Positions 8,114 through 17,341 of a stretch of 53,722 bases of DNA are shown one piece after another. A program made the translations under genes and the position numbers. The DNA lies in assembly GCF_022815725.1 (NCBI RefSeq), contig NZ_JALGRF010000019.1, positions 1 through 53,722 on the forward strand, written 5' to 3'. This DNA comes from Streptomyces sp. APSN-46.1. Lineage in GTDB: Bacteria; Actinomycetota; Actinomycetes; Streptomycetales; Streptomycetaceae. Every line of letters starts with the position of its first letter. The first letter of the stretch is position 1. The notes under the pieces are model-generated. The model was not told the origin of the DNA. It saw nothing but the letters and a program-made list of their open reading frames with translations, and did not search any database.

Positions 8114-9016
8114 GTGGTACAGCGCATCGATGTGACAGGGGCCGACGGAGTCCGTCTGGCCGCCTGGGAGTTCCGGGAACCGACCGCGAGTGCCCCGGAA
8201 GCCGCCGCCGTCCGCGAGGCGGAACCGGAGCGGCCCGCCGTGCTGTTACTCCACGGCCTGATGGGCCACGCCTTCCACTGGACGGGCACCGCCCGCTGGC
8301 TCGCCGAGCGCCACCGTGTCGTGGCCCTCGACCAGCGCGGGCACGGCCAGAGCGACCGCCCGGCGGCCGGTCCGGACCTGCGGACCGCCTTGGGCCGCGA
8401 GGCGTTCGTGGCCGACGCGGAGGCCGTCGTCGAGCAGCTCGGCCTCGCCCCCGTGACCCTGATCGGCCACTCCATGGGCGCCCTCACCGCCTGGCAGCTC
8501 GCCGCCCGCCGTCCCGACCTGGTGCGGGCCCTGGTGATCTGCGACATGCGGGCCTCCGCCCTCGGTGAGGCCTCGCAGCAGGAATGGGAGGACTGGTTCC
8601 ACCGCTGGCCGCTGCCCTTCCCCACTCAGGACGCCGCCCGCCGCTGGTTCGGGGAGGACGATCCCCGGGTGGAGCGCCCCGACCCGGGCCGCGGCGCCTT
8701 CTTCGCCGATGTCATGCACCAGGCCCAGGACGGCTGGCGCCCGCTCTTCTCCCGCCGCCAGATGCTGACCGCCCGCGAGACCTGGGTCCACGACGCGCAC
8801 TGGGAGGAGCTCGCGCAGGTCGGCTGCCCGACGCTGGTCGTCCGGGGGCTGGACGGCGAGCTCGGCCGCGCGGAGGCCCAGGAGATGGTCCGGGTCCTCC
8901 CGGCGGGCCAGTACGCCGAGATCCCCGACGCCGGGCACTACCTGCACTACGACCAGCCCAGCGCGTGGCGCGCGGCGCTGGAGCCGTTCCTGGACGGGGT
9001 CAAGGTGAGCCCCTGA
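8114..9016 (+). CDS. alpha/beta hydrolase
   Basis: About 300 residues with the alpha/beta hydrolase core: oxyanion strand LLLHGLMGHAFHW, VALDQRGHGQSDRP, the nucleophile elbow GHSMGA (catalytic Ser), a late Asp in VVRGLDGELG, and the catalytic His in IPDAGHYLHYDQP. The substrate cannot be inferred. The frame is open back to a TTG at 8015, but family similarity begins with VVQRIDVTGADGVRLA, so the GTG at 8114 (GAAGGGG upstream) is preferred. Single gene between two hairpins. Confidence 0.87.
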   Translation: MVQRIDVTGADGVRLAAWEFREPTASAPEAAAVREAEPERPAVLLLHGLMGHAFHWTGTARWLAERHRVVALDQRGHGQSDRPAAGPDLRTALGREAFVADAEAVVEQLGLAPVTLIGHSMGALTAWQLAARRPDLVRALVICDMRASALGEASQQEWEDWFHRWPLPFPTQDAARRWFGEDDPRVERPDPGRGAFFADVMHQAQDGWRPLFSRRQMLTARETWVHDAHWEELAQVGCPTLVVRGLDGELGRAEAQEMVRVLPAGQYAEIPDAGHYLHYDQPSAWRAALEPFLDGVKVSP

Positions 9017-9022
9017 AGCCAA

Positions 9023-9056
9023 AGAGCCCGCCCCCGGTTTCCCTGGGGCGGGCTCT
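9023..9056. terminator. bidirectional terminator between hydrolase and ABC permease
   Basis: AGAGCCCGCCCC (9023-9034) pairs perfectly with GGGGCGGGCTCT (9045-9056); it serves two convergent genes. Confidence 0.85.
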
Positions 9057-9097
9057 CTACTGAGCTCCTGCCGCTCCCGCAACGCCTCTCGCGGGCG

Positions 9098-10699
9098 TCA
9101 GCCCTTGCTGACCGCCTGGAGGATCTCCGGCAGCTTCCGCGCCACCGTCGGGGCCGCCAGCCGCAGCCCGGACCAGGCGGCCAGGGCGCCCCAGCAGGCG
9201 CCCAGGGGAAGCAGGAGCCACGCGACGGACTCCTTGTCCGTGACATCGGCGTACACCGTCAGCGCGATCACCGGCGCGCTGATCACCGCCGACGCCAGCA
9301 TGCCGCCGACGATGCCTCCCCAGGCGAGACCGCCCTGGCCCGGCGCCACGTTCTTGAAGGCGCCGTCCGTCGGAATGGAGTACGGGAAGCGGGCCGACGT
9401 CAGCGCACCCGTGCACAGCATCGAGCCGAGCAGCGCCAGCGCCAGGCCCGTCGCCGCCGGGAAGTCCACCCAGTTGCCGACGAGCCGGGCCGTGACCAGC
9501 GTGATCAGCAGCGTGTACGGGACGGTGACCAGCGCCAGCGCGTACGCCCGGGCGCGCAGCTCCTCGTACGCCTCGCGCGGGGTCGAGATGGTCTGCGCGA
9601 CCATCCAGAACGCCGAGGTGTCCTGCCCGAACTGGTTGTACATCTGCACGCCGAGCATGCTCGCGCCGAAGCAGGCCAGGTACACCGAGCCCGTGCCCTG
9701 GAGGGCGTTGAACACCGGGACGATCAGGCCGATCGCCAGCGCGGTCACCCACGCCGACTTGGTCTTCGGGTCGCGCACCACGTACCGCAGCGTGCGCTGC
9801 ATCGCGGCGCCCGTGCGGCCGCCCGGCAGCAGGGACCAGAGGCCGGTCCCGGGCGCCCGGTCCTTGCCGGGCTCGGCCGCCGCGATCGTCGAGCCGTCCG
9901 GGCTGACCATCAGCTTGGTCAGGCTGCGCTCCCAGAACCACAGGAGCAGGGCCGGCGCCGCCAGCGAGAGCACCAGTTGGGCCGCCGCGATGCCGTACGA
10001 GCCCTCGCTCGCCGAGTCCACCATGCCGACGGCGGTCGCGGGCGGCAGCCAGCGCACCACCTCCTCGACGGGTTCCAGCCGCGCCAGACCGCCGTCCTCG
10101 AACAGCCGCTGGGTGGCGAAGTTCGCCAGCTGGCCGCCCACCGCGATCAGCAGGCCGCTGAGCAGCGCGAGGTCACGCCCCTTGCGGCTGGTCAGCAGCC
10201 GGACGTTCGCCGTGGCCACCGCCCGCGCCAGGGCGACGCAGCCCAGCAGGAGCAGCGGCACGGCCAGGACCGCCGCCACCGCGCCGGCCGCCCCCCGGGC
10301 CACCGCTATCGCCGAGCCGGTCGCCAGGCACAGGGTGAACAGCGGGCCGATGCCGACCAGCGAGGAGGCGAGCAGGGCGCGCACCAGCGGGCGCGGGCGC
10401 AGCGGCAGCATGACCAGCCGGCTCGGGTCGAGCGTCTCGTCCCCCGACGGGAAGAACAGGGGCATGAACGACCAGCCGAGCGCGAGGACCGCCGCCAGCA
10501 GGACAACGACCGTCCCCGCTCGGGCGTTCCCGTGCAGCATGGCCAGGCCGAGCGTGACGAAGAAGCCGACCACCAGCGCGAAGGCGAGCGTGAGCAGGTA
10601 GGCGGCCTTGCGCTTCGAGGAGCCCTTCAGCCCGTTCTTCAGCAGCGAGAGCTTGAGGCGGACGAAGACCGGGGTCAGGGACTGGGTCCCGGTGCTCAT
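9098..10699 (-). CDS. ABC-2-type transporter permease
   Basis: A 533-residue integral membrane protein with about 12 hydrophobic segments and few charged loops, partner of the ATPase encoded just upstream. The start ATG shares the sequence ATGA with the ATPase stop (10696-10699), so the pair is translationally coupled. The N terminus (LKLSLLKNGLKGSSKRKAAYLLTLAFALVVGFFVTLG) and a central VRDPKTKSAWVTALAIGLIVP block are typical of the large Streptomyces ABC-2 permeases. Export of an unknown substrate is the likely role. Confidence 0.85.
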   Translation of the reverse strand: MSTGTQSLTPVFVRLKLSLLKNGLKGSSKRKAAYLLTLAFALVVGFFVTLGLAMLHGNARAGTVVVLLAAVLALGWSFMPLFFPSGDETLDPSRLVMLPLRPRPLVRALLASSLVGIGPLFTLCLATGSAIAVARGAAGAVAAVLAVPLLLLGCVALARAVATANVRLLTSRKGRDLALLSGLLIAVGGQLANFATQRLFEDGGLARLEPVEEVVRWLPPATAVGMVDSASEGSYGIAAAQLVLSLAAPALLLWFWERSLTKLMVSPDGSTIAAAEPGKDRAPGTGLWSLLPGGRTGAAMQRTLRYVVRDPKTKSAWVTALAIGLIVPVFNALQGTGSVYLACFGASMLGVQMYNQFGQDTSAFWMVAQTISTPREAYEELRARAYALALVTVPYTLLITLVTARLVGNWVDFPAATGLALALLGSMLCTGALTSARFPYSIPTDGAFKNVAPGQGGLAWGGIVGGMLASAVISAPVIALTVYADVTDKESVAWLLLPLGACWGALAAWSGLRLAAPTVARKLPEILQAVSKG

Positions 10700-11547
10700 C
10701 GAGCACCCGCCCCGCCGCCGAGCCACTCCAGGGAGGCGCCCGAGTCCCGGCCCTGCGCGCCGACCAGCTGGAGGAAGGCGGCCTGCAACGAGGGCGCGTC
10801 GCCCCGTACCTCGGCCAGCGGGCCCGCGGCGCGGATCCGGCCGGCCGCCATGACGGCGACCCAGTCGCACAGCGACTCGACGAGCTCCATCACGTGGGAG
10901 GAGAAGACGACCGTGGCGCCGGACGCGGTGTAACGTTCCAGCACCCCGCGGATGGTCTGCGCCGAGACCGGGTCCACACCCTCGAACGGCTCGTCCAGGA
11001 AGAGCACTTCGGGGTTGTGCAGCAGCGCGGCCGCCAGGCCGATCTTCTTCCGCATGCCCGTCGAGTAGTCCACGACCAGCTTGTGCTGCGAGCCCGCGAG
11101 GTCCAGGACGTCCAGCAGCTGCGTGGCCCGCTTGTCGGTCTCCTCGCCCGGCAGCCCGCGCAACCGCCCCATGTAGCCGAGCAGTTCCCGCCCCGACAGC
11201 CGCTCGAAGAGCCGCAGGCCCTCCGGTAGCACGCCGATCCGGGACTTCACCTCGGCCGGGTCCGCCCACACGTCGTGGCCGGCGACGAAGACCCGCCCCA
11301 TGTCCGGGCGCAGCAGCCCGGTCACCATCGACAGCGTGGTCGTCTTGCCGGCGCCGTTCGGCCCGACGAGCCCGATGAACTGTCCGGCCGGCAGCTCCAG
11401 ATCGATCCCCGCGACGGCCACCTGCTCGCCGAACCGCTTCCACAGCCCCTCGACCCGCACGGCGGGGGCGGTGGGCGGCGCCGTTCGTGCCCCGCCCGCC
11501 CCACCCGTCCCGTCCGTCCAGCCCGCCGCATCACCCTGGTCCGGCAT
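10696..11547 (-). CDS. ABC transporter ATP-binding protein
   Basis: A 283-residue ABC ATPase. The Walker A GPNGAGKT is at residues 62-69, the signature YSTGMRKKI near 161-169, Walker B VLFLDEP at 181-187 followed by FEGVDP, and the H-loop FSSHVMELVE near 215. The first 28 residues are a Gly/Ala/Pro-rich tail not needed for the fold, so translation may start slightly later. First gene of a two-gene operon with the permease; the pair is most like ABC-2 export systems. Confidence 0.92.
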   Translation of the reverse strand: MPDQGDAAGWTDGTGGAGGARTAPPTAPAVRVEGLWKRFGEQVAVAGIDLELPAGQFIGLVGPNGAGKTTTLSMVTGLLRPDMGRVFVAGHDVWADPAEVKSRIGVLPEGLRLFERLSGRELLGYMGRLRGLPGEETDKRATQLLDVLDLAGSQHKLVVDYSTGMRKKIGLAAALLHNPEVLFLDEPFEGVDPVSAQTIRGVLERYTASGATVVFSSHVMELVESLCDWVAVMAAGRIRAAGPLAEVRGDAPSLQAAFLQLVGAQGRDSGASLEWLGGGAGAR

Positions 11548-11652
11548 GCGCCTGCCTCTCCCTCAGTCCCCGTAGGTCGTACGGTCGTACGGTCGTACGT
11601 TCCTCACGATAGGAGGAGGGAGAGGGGCGGCAGCAGTTACGAATGTCATGAA

Positions 11653-12357
11653 CTACGCCGGCTTGCGGCTCCGCGCCTCCGCCGCGTCGCGCCCGCACGC
11701 GTAGGCGAGCCCGTCGACCAGCTCCTCCACATCCGGCAGCCACCGGTTCGCGGCCGTCGGCGCCTGCGCCCACTGGACCGAGCCCCGGCCGCCGAAGCGC
11801 GTCGGCGGAGCGGCGACGTACTGCCCCTCGCTGCGCGCGGACAGATCGAGCGAGGACGACGGCCAGCCGAGCTTGCGTACCAGATCCGGCAGTTTCGCCC
11901 CGGCGCCCGGCAGGACGAAGAACAGCATCCGGTGGTCGGGCGTGAGGGTGACGGGCCCGACGGTGCGGTTCATCCGGTGCAGCCGCGCCAGCGCCAGGAA
12001 CCCGGCGGAGTCGGGTACGTCGATCGCGTCGAAGGTCCGGCCGGTCGGCAGCAGGATCGAGGCGTTGGGCTGCTTCCCCCAGATCCGCCGGACCTGCACC
12101 GCGCTGCCCGAGGCCAGCCCCTGCCAGTCCTTCACGGCGGGGTGCGCGCCCGGCGCGGGGCAGTCCTCCACCCCGCAGGAACACAGCTCCCGCCCGTCGC
12201 CCGGCTCCAGCCAGGTGCCGGCGAAGACATCCCAGTGCCGTTCTTCCGCGTACCGCACGGCATGGTCCAGCAGCTGCTCGCCGCGCTGCTTGGGGATGGG
12301 TGCGGTCTCCGTGACTCCGATGGTCTCTTCCACGCTCTTCACAACTCTCGCGGTCAC
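11653..12357 (-). CDS. bifunctional DNA primase/polymerase-like protein
   Basis: A 234-residue protein of a family common in Streptomyces and annotated as primase/polymerase (prim-pol) N-terminal-like. It shows the Cys/His cluster CSCGVEDCPAPGAHP (about residues 60-74), followed by WQGLASGSAVQVRRIW and FDAIDVPDSAGFLALARL. A clear catalytic Asp-x-Asp pair is not obvious, so it may be a non-catalytic nucleotide-binding relative. It stands alone and is divergent from the regulator at 12555. Confidence 0.75.
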   Translation of the reverse strand: MTARVVKSVEETIGVTETAPIPKQRGEQLLDHAVRYAEERHWDVFAGTWLEPGDGRELCSCGVEDCPAPGAHPAVKDWQGLASGSAVQVRRIWGKQPNASILLPTGRTFDAIDVPDSAGFLALARLHRMNRTVGPVTLTPDHRMLFFVLPGAGAKLPDLVRKLGWPSSSLDLSARSEGQYVAAPPTRFGGRGSVQWAQAPTAANRWLPDVEELVDGLAYACGRDAAEARSRKPA

Positions 12358-12554
12358 CGGGGGTTACGGGGGTAAACCGGCCGGTGGGCGGTGCATCGAT
12401 CCTGCACGCGGGGCGCATCGATGCATGGACGGGGGCGCGTGGGAGGACGGGGCGCCGGGCGTGGGTAGCGACACGACGCAGAGGGGAAGATTCTCCGCAC
12501 ATCAGGCGGGAAGTGATCATTCCAACGATCACCCGCGGCCAGCAGGGGGTTTTC

Positions 12555-13937
12555 ATGGCAGCCAGGCCTCTCGTCGCCCGCCAGCCGAACGAACGGCTGC
12601 AGGCGCTGATTCAGGAAGCCGGGTGCTCCAACGCCGGGCTCGCTCGGCGCGTGAACATGTGCGGGGCCGAGCACGGCCTCGATCTCCGCTACGACAAGAC
12701 CTCCGTGGCCCGCTGGCTGCGCGGCCAGCAGCCGCGCGGCCGGGCACCGGGCATCATCGCCGAGGCCCTCGGGCGCAAACTCGGCCGGACCGTCACCATC
12801 GACGAGATCGGCATGGCCAACGGCAAGAACCTCGCCTCCGGCGTCGGCCTGCAGTTCTCCCCGACCGTCATCGGTGCCATCGAGCAGGTCAGCGAGCTGT
12901 GGCGCAGCGACGTGGGACGGCGCGACTTCCTGACCGGGTCGAGCGTGGCCTCGTCCGCGCTCGTCGAGCCGAGCCGCGACTGGCTGATCACCGGGGCCGA
13001 CGCGCAGGTGGCGCGCAGCGGGGGCGCGCGCGTCGGGATGTCCGACGTGGAGGCCGTCATGGCCACCACCGAGGCGCTCAAGGACCTCGACCACCGGTTC
13101 GGCAGCGGGCACGTCCGGCCCGTCGTCGTGCACTACCTCAACTCCGTGGTGTCCGGGCTGATCGGCGGCTCGTACCGGGAACCGGTGGGGCGGGCGCTGT
13201 TCGCGGCGGTGGCCCGGCTGACGGAGCTGGCCGGCTACATGGCCGTGGACACGGGCCAGCCGGGGCTGGCGCAGCGGTACTACATCCAGGCGTTGCGGCT
13301 CGCGCAGGCGGCGGGGGACCGGGCGTACGGGGGGTACGTGCTGGCGGCGTCCATGAGCCACCTCGCGGCGGAACTGGGCAACCCCCGGGAGATCGCGCAG
13401 CTGGCGCGGGCCGCGCAGGAGGGGACGCGGGGGCAGGTCACGCCGAGAGTGGAGGCCATGTACTACGCCGCCGAGGCGCGGGGGCACGCGTTGCTGGGGG
13501 ACACCCGGGCGACGGCCGTGCTGTCGGGGCGGGCGGTGACGGCGCTGGAGCGGGCGGAGCCGGAGTCGGGGGACGACCCGGTGTGGATCCGGCACTTCGA
13601 CCAGGCGTACCTGGCCGATGAGCTGGCGCACTGCCATCGGGACCTGGGGCAGGCGGAGGCGGCGGCCACGCGCGCGCAGGAGGCGCTGCGGGGGCTGCCG
13701 GAGACGAAGGCGCGGCGGCGGGCGATCGGGCTGCTGCTGCTGGCGACGGCGCTGGTGCAGCAGCGGGAGGTGGAGCAGGCGTGCCAGACGGCGACGCGGG
13801 CGGCGGAGCTGCTGGGGTCACTGCGCTCGCGGCGGGGGGCGGAGTACCTGGACGACTTCCGCACCCGGCTGGAGCCGTACCGGGAGGAGGCGGCGGTACG
13901 GGAGTTCGGGGCGCGGCTGGAGGTGTCGGCGGCGTAG
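12555..13937 (+). CDS. TPR-type transcriptional regulator
   Basis: About 460 residues. The N-terminal 90 residues hold an XRE-like DNA-binding region (NAGLARRVNMCG, then DKTSVARWLRGQQPRG). The remainder is helical with TPR-like repeats (GQPGLAQRYYIQALRLAQAAGDRAYGGYVL, AYLADELAHCHRDLGQAEAAATRAQEAL). This is the layout of Streptomyces NsdA-like regulators of development and antibiotic production, but I cannot assign it to one of them. The ATG at 12555 has AGGGGG five bases upstream; the longer frame from 12384 lacks family-like sequence. Confidence 0.82.
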   Translation: MAARPLVARQPNERLQALIQEAGCSNAGLARRVNMCGAEHGLDLRYDKTSVARWLRGQQPRGRAPGIIAEALGRKLGRTVTIDEIGMANGKNLASGVGLQFSPTVIGAIEQVSELWRSDVGRRDFLTGSSVASSALVEPSRDWLITGADAQVARSGGARVGMSDVEAVMATTEALKDLDHRFGSGHVRPVVVHYLNSVVSGLIGGSYREPVGRALFAAVARLTELAGYMAVDTGQPGLAQRYYIQALRLAQAAGDRAYGGYVLAASMSHLAAELGNPREIAQLARAAQEGTRGQVTPRVEAMYYAAEARGHALLGDTRATAVLSGRAVTALERAEPESGDDPVWIRHFDQAYLADELAHCHRDLGQAEAAATRAQEALRGLPETKARRRAIGLLLLATALVQQREVEQACQTATRAAELLGSLRSRRGAEYLDDFRTRLEPYREEAAVREFGARLEVSAA

Positions 13938-13972
13938 CCGGGTTCCCCCCGGCGGCCCGGTGGGGCGCGGGA

Positions 13973-14001
13973 GCGCCCGGGTGCGGTCGGCACCCGGGCG
14001 C
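13973..14001. terminator. bidirectional terminator hairpin
   Basis: GCGCCCGGGTGC (13973-13984) pairs perfectly with GCACCCGGGCGC (13990-14001) around a GGTCG loop, between convergent genes. Confidence 0.8.
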
Positions 14002-14018
14002 CCTTCCGCGGCTGTCCG

Positions 14019-15068
14019 TCAGTTCCTGCTCGGTTCGGTGCCGTGCGACATGTCGCCCTTGAACGGGACGTTCTGCTCGCGGCGCAAGGGGGCCACCGGG
14101 GTCTGGTCGACCCAGCCCACCAGCGTGTTGGGCGTGAAGTTGGTCCCGTTGACCGCGATTTGCAGCTGGTAGACCCGGCCGGTGGTGGTCAGGATCTTGA
14201 TGTACGCGAACGCTCCCTGGGCCTCGATCGAGATGCCGCAGGGGAACCCCGTGGCGGCTCTGTTGGGGTAGCCGGTGATGCCGGAGAGGTTCTGCCAGAC
14301 CACCGCGGCGCCGGTGTTCGGGGCGCGGCCGCCGTAGGCGCTGTTGTTCCTGAGGGCGGCGCTGAAGGACTCGCTGTTGGAGGGCGAGTAGCTGTCGATG
14401 TCGATACAGGGGCCGGTGGCGCCGGCCGCCCCTGGTGTGCCGGTGGCGCCTGGTGTGCCGGTGGCGCCCGGGGCGCCCGTTGCGCCGGGAGCGCCCGTGG
14501 CGCCCCGAGCACCGGTCTCGCCCGCCGGACCCGTGTCGCCCTGCGGTCCCGTGTCGCCGGGTGCGCCGGTCTTGCCCGCAGGTCCCGTGTTGCCCCGTGG
14601 CCCGGTGTCGCCCTGCGGGCCTGTGTCGCCGGGTGCGCCGGTGGCGCCCGGAGTGCCCGCCGCACCTGGGGTGCCTTTGGCGCCCGGAGCGCCGGTCTCG
14701 CCCGCCGGTCCCGTTTCGCCCTGCGGTCCCTGAAGGCCCTCGGGGCCCTCGGGGCCGGTGTCGCCCTTGTGGCCGCGAGGGCCCCGCGGGCCCCGGCACG
14801 CGTCCTGGCCGCCGGCCGGATCGGCCTTCGGCTTCGGCTTCGGCCGAGTCTTGGAGGTCTTGCAGGGGGCCCCGATGCCGCCGGCCGGGTTCGCCGTGGC
14901 CGTCTCGACTGCCTTCGCCTGGGCGGCCGCCGGCACCGCCGCCACGGCAGGGGAGGCGATCCCCACCAGTACCAGGGCGATGGAGGCGAGGGTTCCGCCG
15001 GTGAGCCGGCGGGCGGAACGTCTGGGTAGCGGGCCCAGGGTGGATCTGGTCCTGTCCTCAGGACGCAT
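14019..15068 (-). CDS. secreted collagen-like (Gly-X-Y) repeat protein
   Basis: A 349-residue protein. A Sec-type signal sits at residues 20-50 (twin Arg at 20-21, hydrophobic stretch, cleavage probably near AVAAVPAAA). A Lys/Pro-rich linker follows (71-85). Residues 93-220 are about 42 uninterrupted Gly-X-Y triplets with many GAPGATG and GPQGDTG units. A 130-residue globular tail (from CIDIDSYSPS) contains two cysteines (221 and about 279). The triplets should form a collagen triple helix and the tail may act as trimerisation or ligand head. Probably an extracellular or spore-surface fibre; no anchor is visible. Confidence 0.88.
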   Translation of the reverse strand: MRPEDRTRSTLGPLPRRSARRLTGGTLASIALVLVGIASPAVAAVPAAAQAKAVETATANPAGGIGAPCKTSKTRPKPKPKADPAGGQDACRGPRGPRGHKGDTGPEGPEGLQGPQGETGPAGETGAPGAKGTPGAAGTPGATGAPGDTGPQGDTGPRGNTGPAGKTGAPGDTGPQGDTGPAGETGARGATGAPGATGAPGATGTPGATGTPGAAGATGPCIDIDSYSPSNSESFSAALRNNSAYGGRAPNTGAAVVWQNLSGITGYPNRAATGFPCGISIEAQGAFAYIKILTTTGRVYQLQIAVNGTNFTPNTLVGWVDQTPVAPLRREQNVPFKGDMSHGTEPSRN

Positions 15069-15175
15069 GTGCCGCTCCTTGGGAAAATCCGATCGGCTGA
15101 TGACCGTAATGTCTAGTTATTCGTAGTCATCCTGCGGACCGCACCCGTCCGGGCCTCCGCCGCCTCGCCCGACTC

Positions 15176-15679
15176 TCAGCGTTTCGGCCCAACGCGGGCG
15201 CCCACTCGGGTGAGGTACGCGTTCTACGCGTACCAGGGTTCGACCTCCGGGTCGTCCCACGAGCGGGAGCGCAGGCAGTCGACGAGTACGTAGCCCCACC
15301 GGCCGAAGCGGTCGCGCCAGTAGGCCGGCCACTGCTCGTTGCGGTGGTCGCTGCCGGGCGGCCTCCAGGGACATGGCCAGGTCGAACCGGCGGCCGTCCA
15401 GACGAAGGGGGCGGGACAGGTCCTGGCCGAGGAAGCGGTCCGGCGGAATGCGCAGGGGCGGACTCGGTGACCCGGCTCCCGTCCACGCCGAGGTTCGTTT
15501 CCGCGCCGAGCCGGTGCGCGACGGCCAGCCAGGAACACCAGCGGCAGGACGCGCTCGGCGGACCGCGCGGAGCCGTCCTGCTGACCTTCGTAGAACCGCG
15601 CGCCGTATGCGTCGCCGCGGGGCATGGACATCCGCGCCACCTCGGGACTCACCGCCGCCATTCGGGCGGAAGCGACCAT
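15176..15679 (-). pseudogene. decayed class I SAM-dependent methyltransferase
   Basis: Pieces of one methyltransferase occur in order on this strand but in changing frames. They are: SPEVARMSMPRGDAYGARFY and SAERVLPLVF; then, out of frame, WCSWLAVAHRLGAETNLGVD; then, in a third frame, LRIPPDRFLGQDLSRPLRL and GRRFDLAMSLEAA; then GSDHRNEQWPAYWRDRFGRW and SWDDPEVEPWYA. A TAG at 15224-15226 stands where family members have a Gln codon, and NAYLTRVGARVG continues after it to the next stop. The glycine-rich SAM motif I expected between VLPLVF and WCSWLAV is missing. Frameshifts, a deletion and a nonsense codon all point to a dead gene. Confidence 0.72.
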
Positions 15680-15837
15680 TCCATAACGTGCCGCAGGTCA
15701 GGGCGTGCCACGCCCGCACGGGCGAAACGCGGGTCCCGCCGGGCCGCGATATCCGGGGGCCTGCCGGTGGCGGTGGGTGACCGGGTAGCGTGAGCCGACG
15801 GTTCCGTAGGTGCGGGCGAGTCGGAGAAGGAGTCCCG

Positions 15838-17298
15838 GTGACGGAGAACGGACAGGGGAGCGGCTACCAGGGCGCCCCGCAGCCCGGGTACCCGGCGCAG
15901 CCGGGCGTGCCGCAGTCCGGGGCGCCGTGGGGGGAGCAGGCGGGGCAGCAGCCCCAGCCCGAGCCCGAGCCCGAGTTTCAGCCCCAGCACCAGGACCAGG
16001 CCCAGCACCAGCCCCAGCCCGAGTACGGCTATCCCGCGCCCCCGCACCAGCCCGGGCAGCCCGCGTACGGGTACCCGCCGCAGGCGGAGGCCTCGTACGG
16101 GTACCCGCAGCCCGGCTACCCGGCGGCGCAGCCGCCGGTCGGGCACGTCGTGGGGCCCGGGTTCGAGGGGCCCGGGGATCCGCACGGGTACGGGTATCCG
16201 CCGCTGCCCGAGGCGGTGACGCAGTACATCCCGCCGATCCCGGCCGGGCCCGCGCACGGCGAGGCCGCGACCCAGTACATCCCGCCGATCCCGGCCGGGC
16301 CCGCGCACGGCGAAGCGGCGACGCAGTACATCCCGCCCGTGCCGGCCGCACCCGCGCAGGACGAGGCGGCGACGCAGTACATCCCGCCCGTGCCCGCCGG
16401 GCCGATGCCCAATGCCGCCGAGGGGTTTGACGGGCTGTTCCGGGGCGACGACTCCGCCGGGCACACCCAGCACCTCCCGCCGATCCAGGAGCCGGTGCTC
16501 CGGCAGTCGCCGCCGCGCCCGTATCCGCCGCGCGGGCAGGGCCCCGTACGGCCGCAGCAGTCCGGGCCCCAGCAGCCCGGGTCCCAGCAGCCCGGATCCC
16601 AGCAGTACGCCCCGCCCCCGCAGCAGTTCCAGGCGGCGCCGCCCGTGCCGGCCGAGCCCGCGCGGAGGGTCTCGCCCGCGATCATCGCCGCCGTCGTCAT
16701 CGGGCTGGCCGTGGTCGGGCTCGGCGTCGGCGCGCTGCTCAGCGACAACAAGCCGCAGAACACCGACCCCGGCGCCGTGGCCCCCGTACCCACCGGCTCC
16801 GGCGGCTCGGCCGCGGCCGTCGGCGAAGCTCCCGTGGACCCGGCGCGCCCCCAGGCCGTCCAGCTCGACAAACTGCTCGCGGACAGCAACGACAGCCGCG
16901 CCTCGGTGATCAAGGCCGTCGACGACATCAAGGGCTGCCGCAACCTGGACCAGGCGGCCGACGACCTGCGCGACGCCGCCCGCCAGCGCGACGAGCTCGT
17001 CACCCGGCTCCAGGAGCTCAAGCTGGACCTGCTCCCCGACCACGCCAAGCTCTCCGCGGCCCTCACCAAGGCCTGGAAGTCCTCGGCGGCCGCCGACAAC
17101 AGCTACGCGGCCTGGGCGGACGACGTGGACGACGGCAAGAAGAACTGCAAGGACGGGCAGGCCAAGAGCACCGGCAACGCGGCCGCGGGCAACCGGGCCA
17201 GCGGCGAGGCGACCAAGGCCAAGGAGTCGGCCGCGACCATGTGGAACGCGATCGCGGCCAAGTACAGCCTCACCAAGCGGGACAAGTCCCAGCTCTGA
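15838..17298 (+). CDS. single-pass membrane protein with Pro/Gln-rich cytoplasmic half and TQYIPP repeats
   Basis: A 486-residue protein. Residues 1-280 are Pro, Gln, Tyr and Gly rich, with PGYP/YGYP motifs and four tandem copies of a 20-residue unit containing TQYIPPIPAGPAHGEA. One transmembrane helix (about residues 281-301) is followed by an extracellular helical domain of about 180 residues (DKLLADSNDSRASVIKAVDDIKGC, ARQRDELVTRLQELKLDLLPDHAKL). Similar TQYIPP-repeat proteins are frequent in Streptomyces; Thr residues in such repeats are candidate phosphosites, which is inference. The GTG start has GGAGAAGGAG six bases upstream. Function unknown. Confidence 0.82.
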   Translation: MTENGQGSGYQGAPQPGYPAQPGVPQSGAPWGEQAGQQPQPEPEPEFQPQHQDQAQHQPQPEYGYPAPPHQPGQPAYGYPPQAEASYGYPQPGYPAAQPPVGHVVGPGFEGPGDPHGYGYPPLPEAVTQYIPPIPAGPAHGEAATQYIPPIPAGPAHGEAATQYIPPVPAAPAQDEAATQYIPPVPAGPMPNAAEGFDGLFRGDDSAGHTQHLPPIQEPVLRQSPPRPYPPRGQGPVRPQQSGPQQPGSQQPGSQQYAPPPQQFQAAPPVPAEPARRVSPAIIAAVVIGLAVVGLGVGALLSDNKPQNTDPGAVAPVPTGSGGSAAAVGEAPVDPARPQAVQLDKLLADSNDSRASVIKAVDDIKGCRNLDQAADDLRDAARQRDELVTRLQELKLDLLPDHAKLSAALTKAWKSSAAADNSYAAWADDVDDGKKNCKDGQAKSTGNAAAGNRASGEATKAKESAATMWNAIAAKYSLTKRDKSQL

Positions 17299-17341
17299 CG
17301 CCCCCGCCGGGCCCCGGCGGATCACGCCGGATCACGCCAGA

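Noticed and set aside
6964..8625. 553-codon antisense frame across dmdR1 and the hydrolase
   Set aside because: Ser/Arg-rich shadow crossing two real genes and a strong terminator; the shorter frame at 7061-7864 is the only antisense one with a literature parallel.
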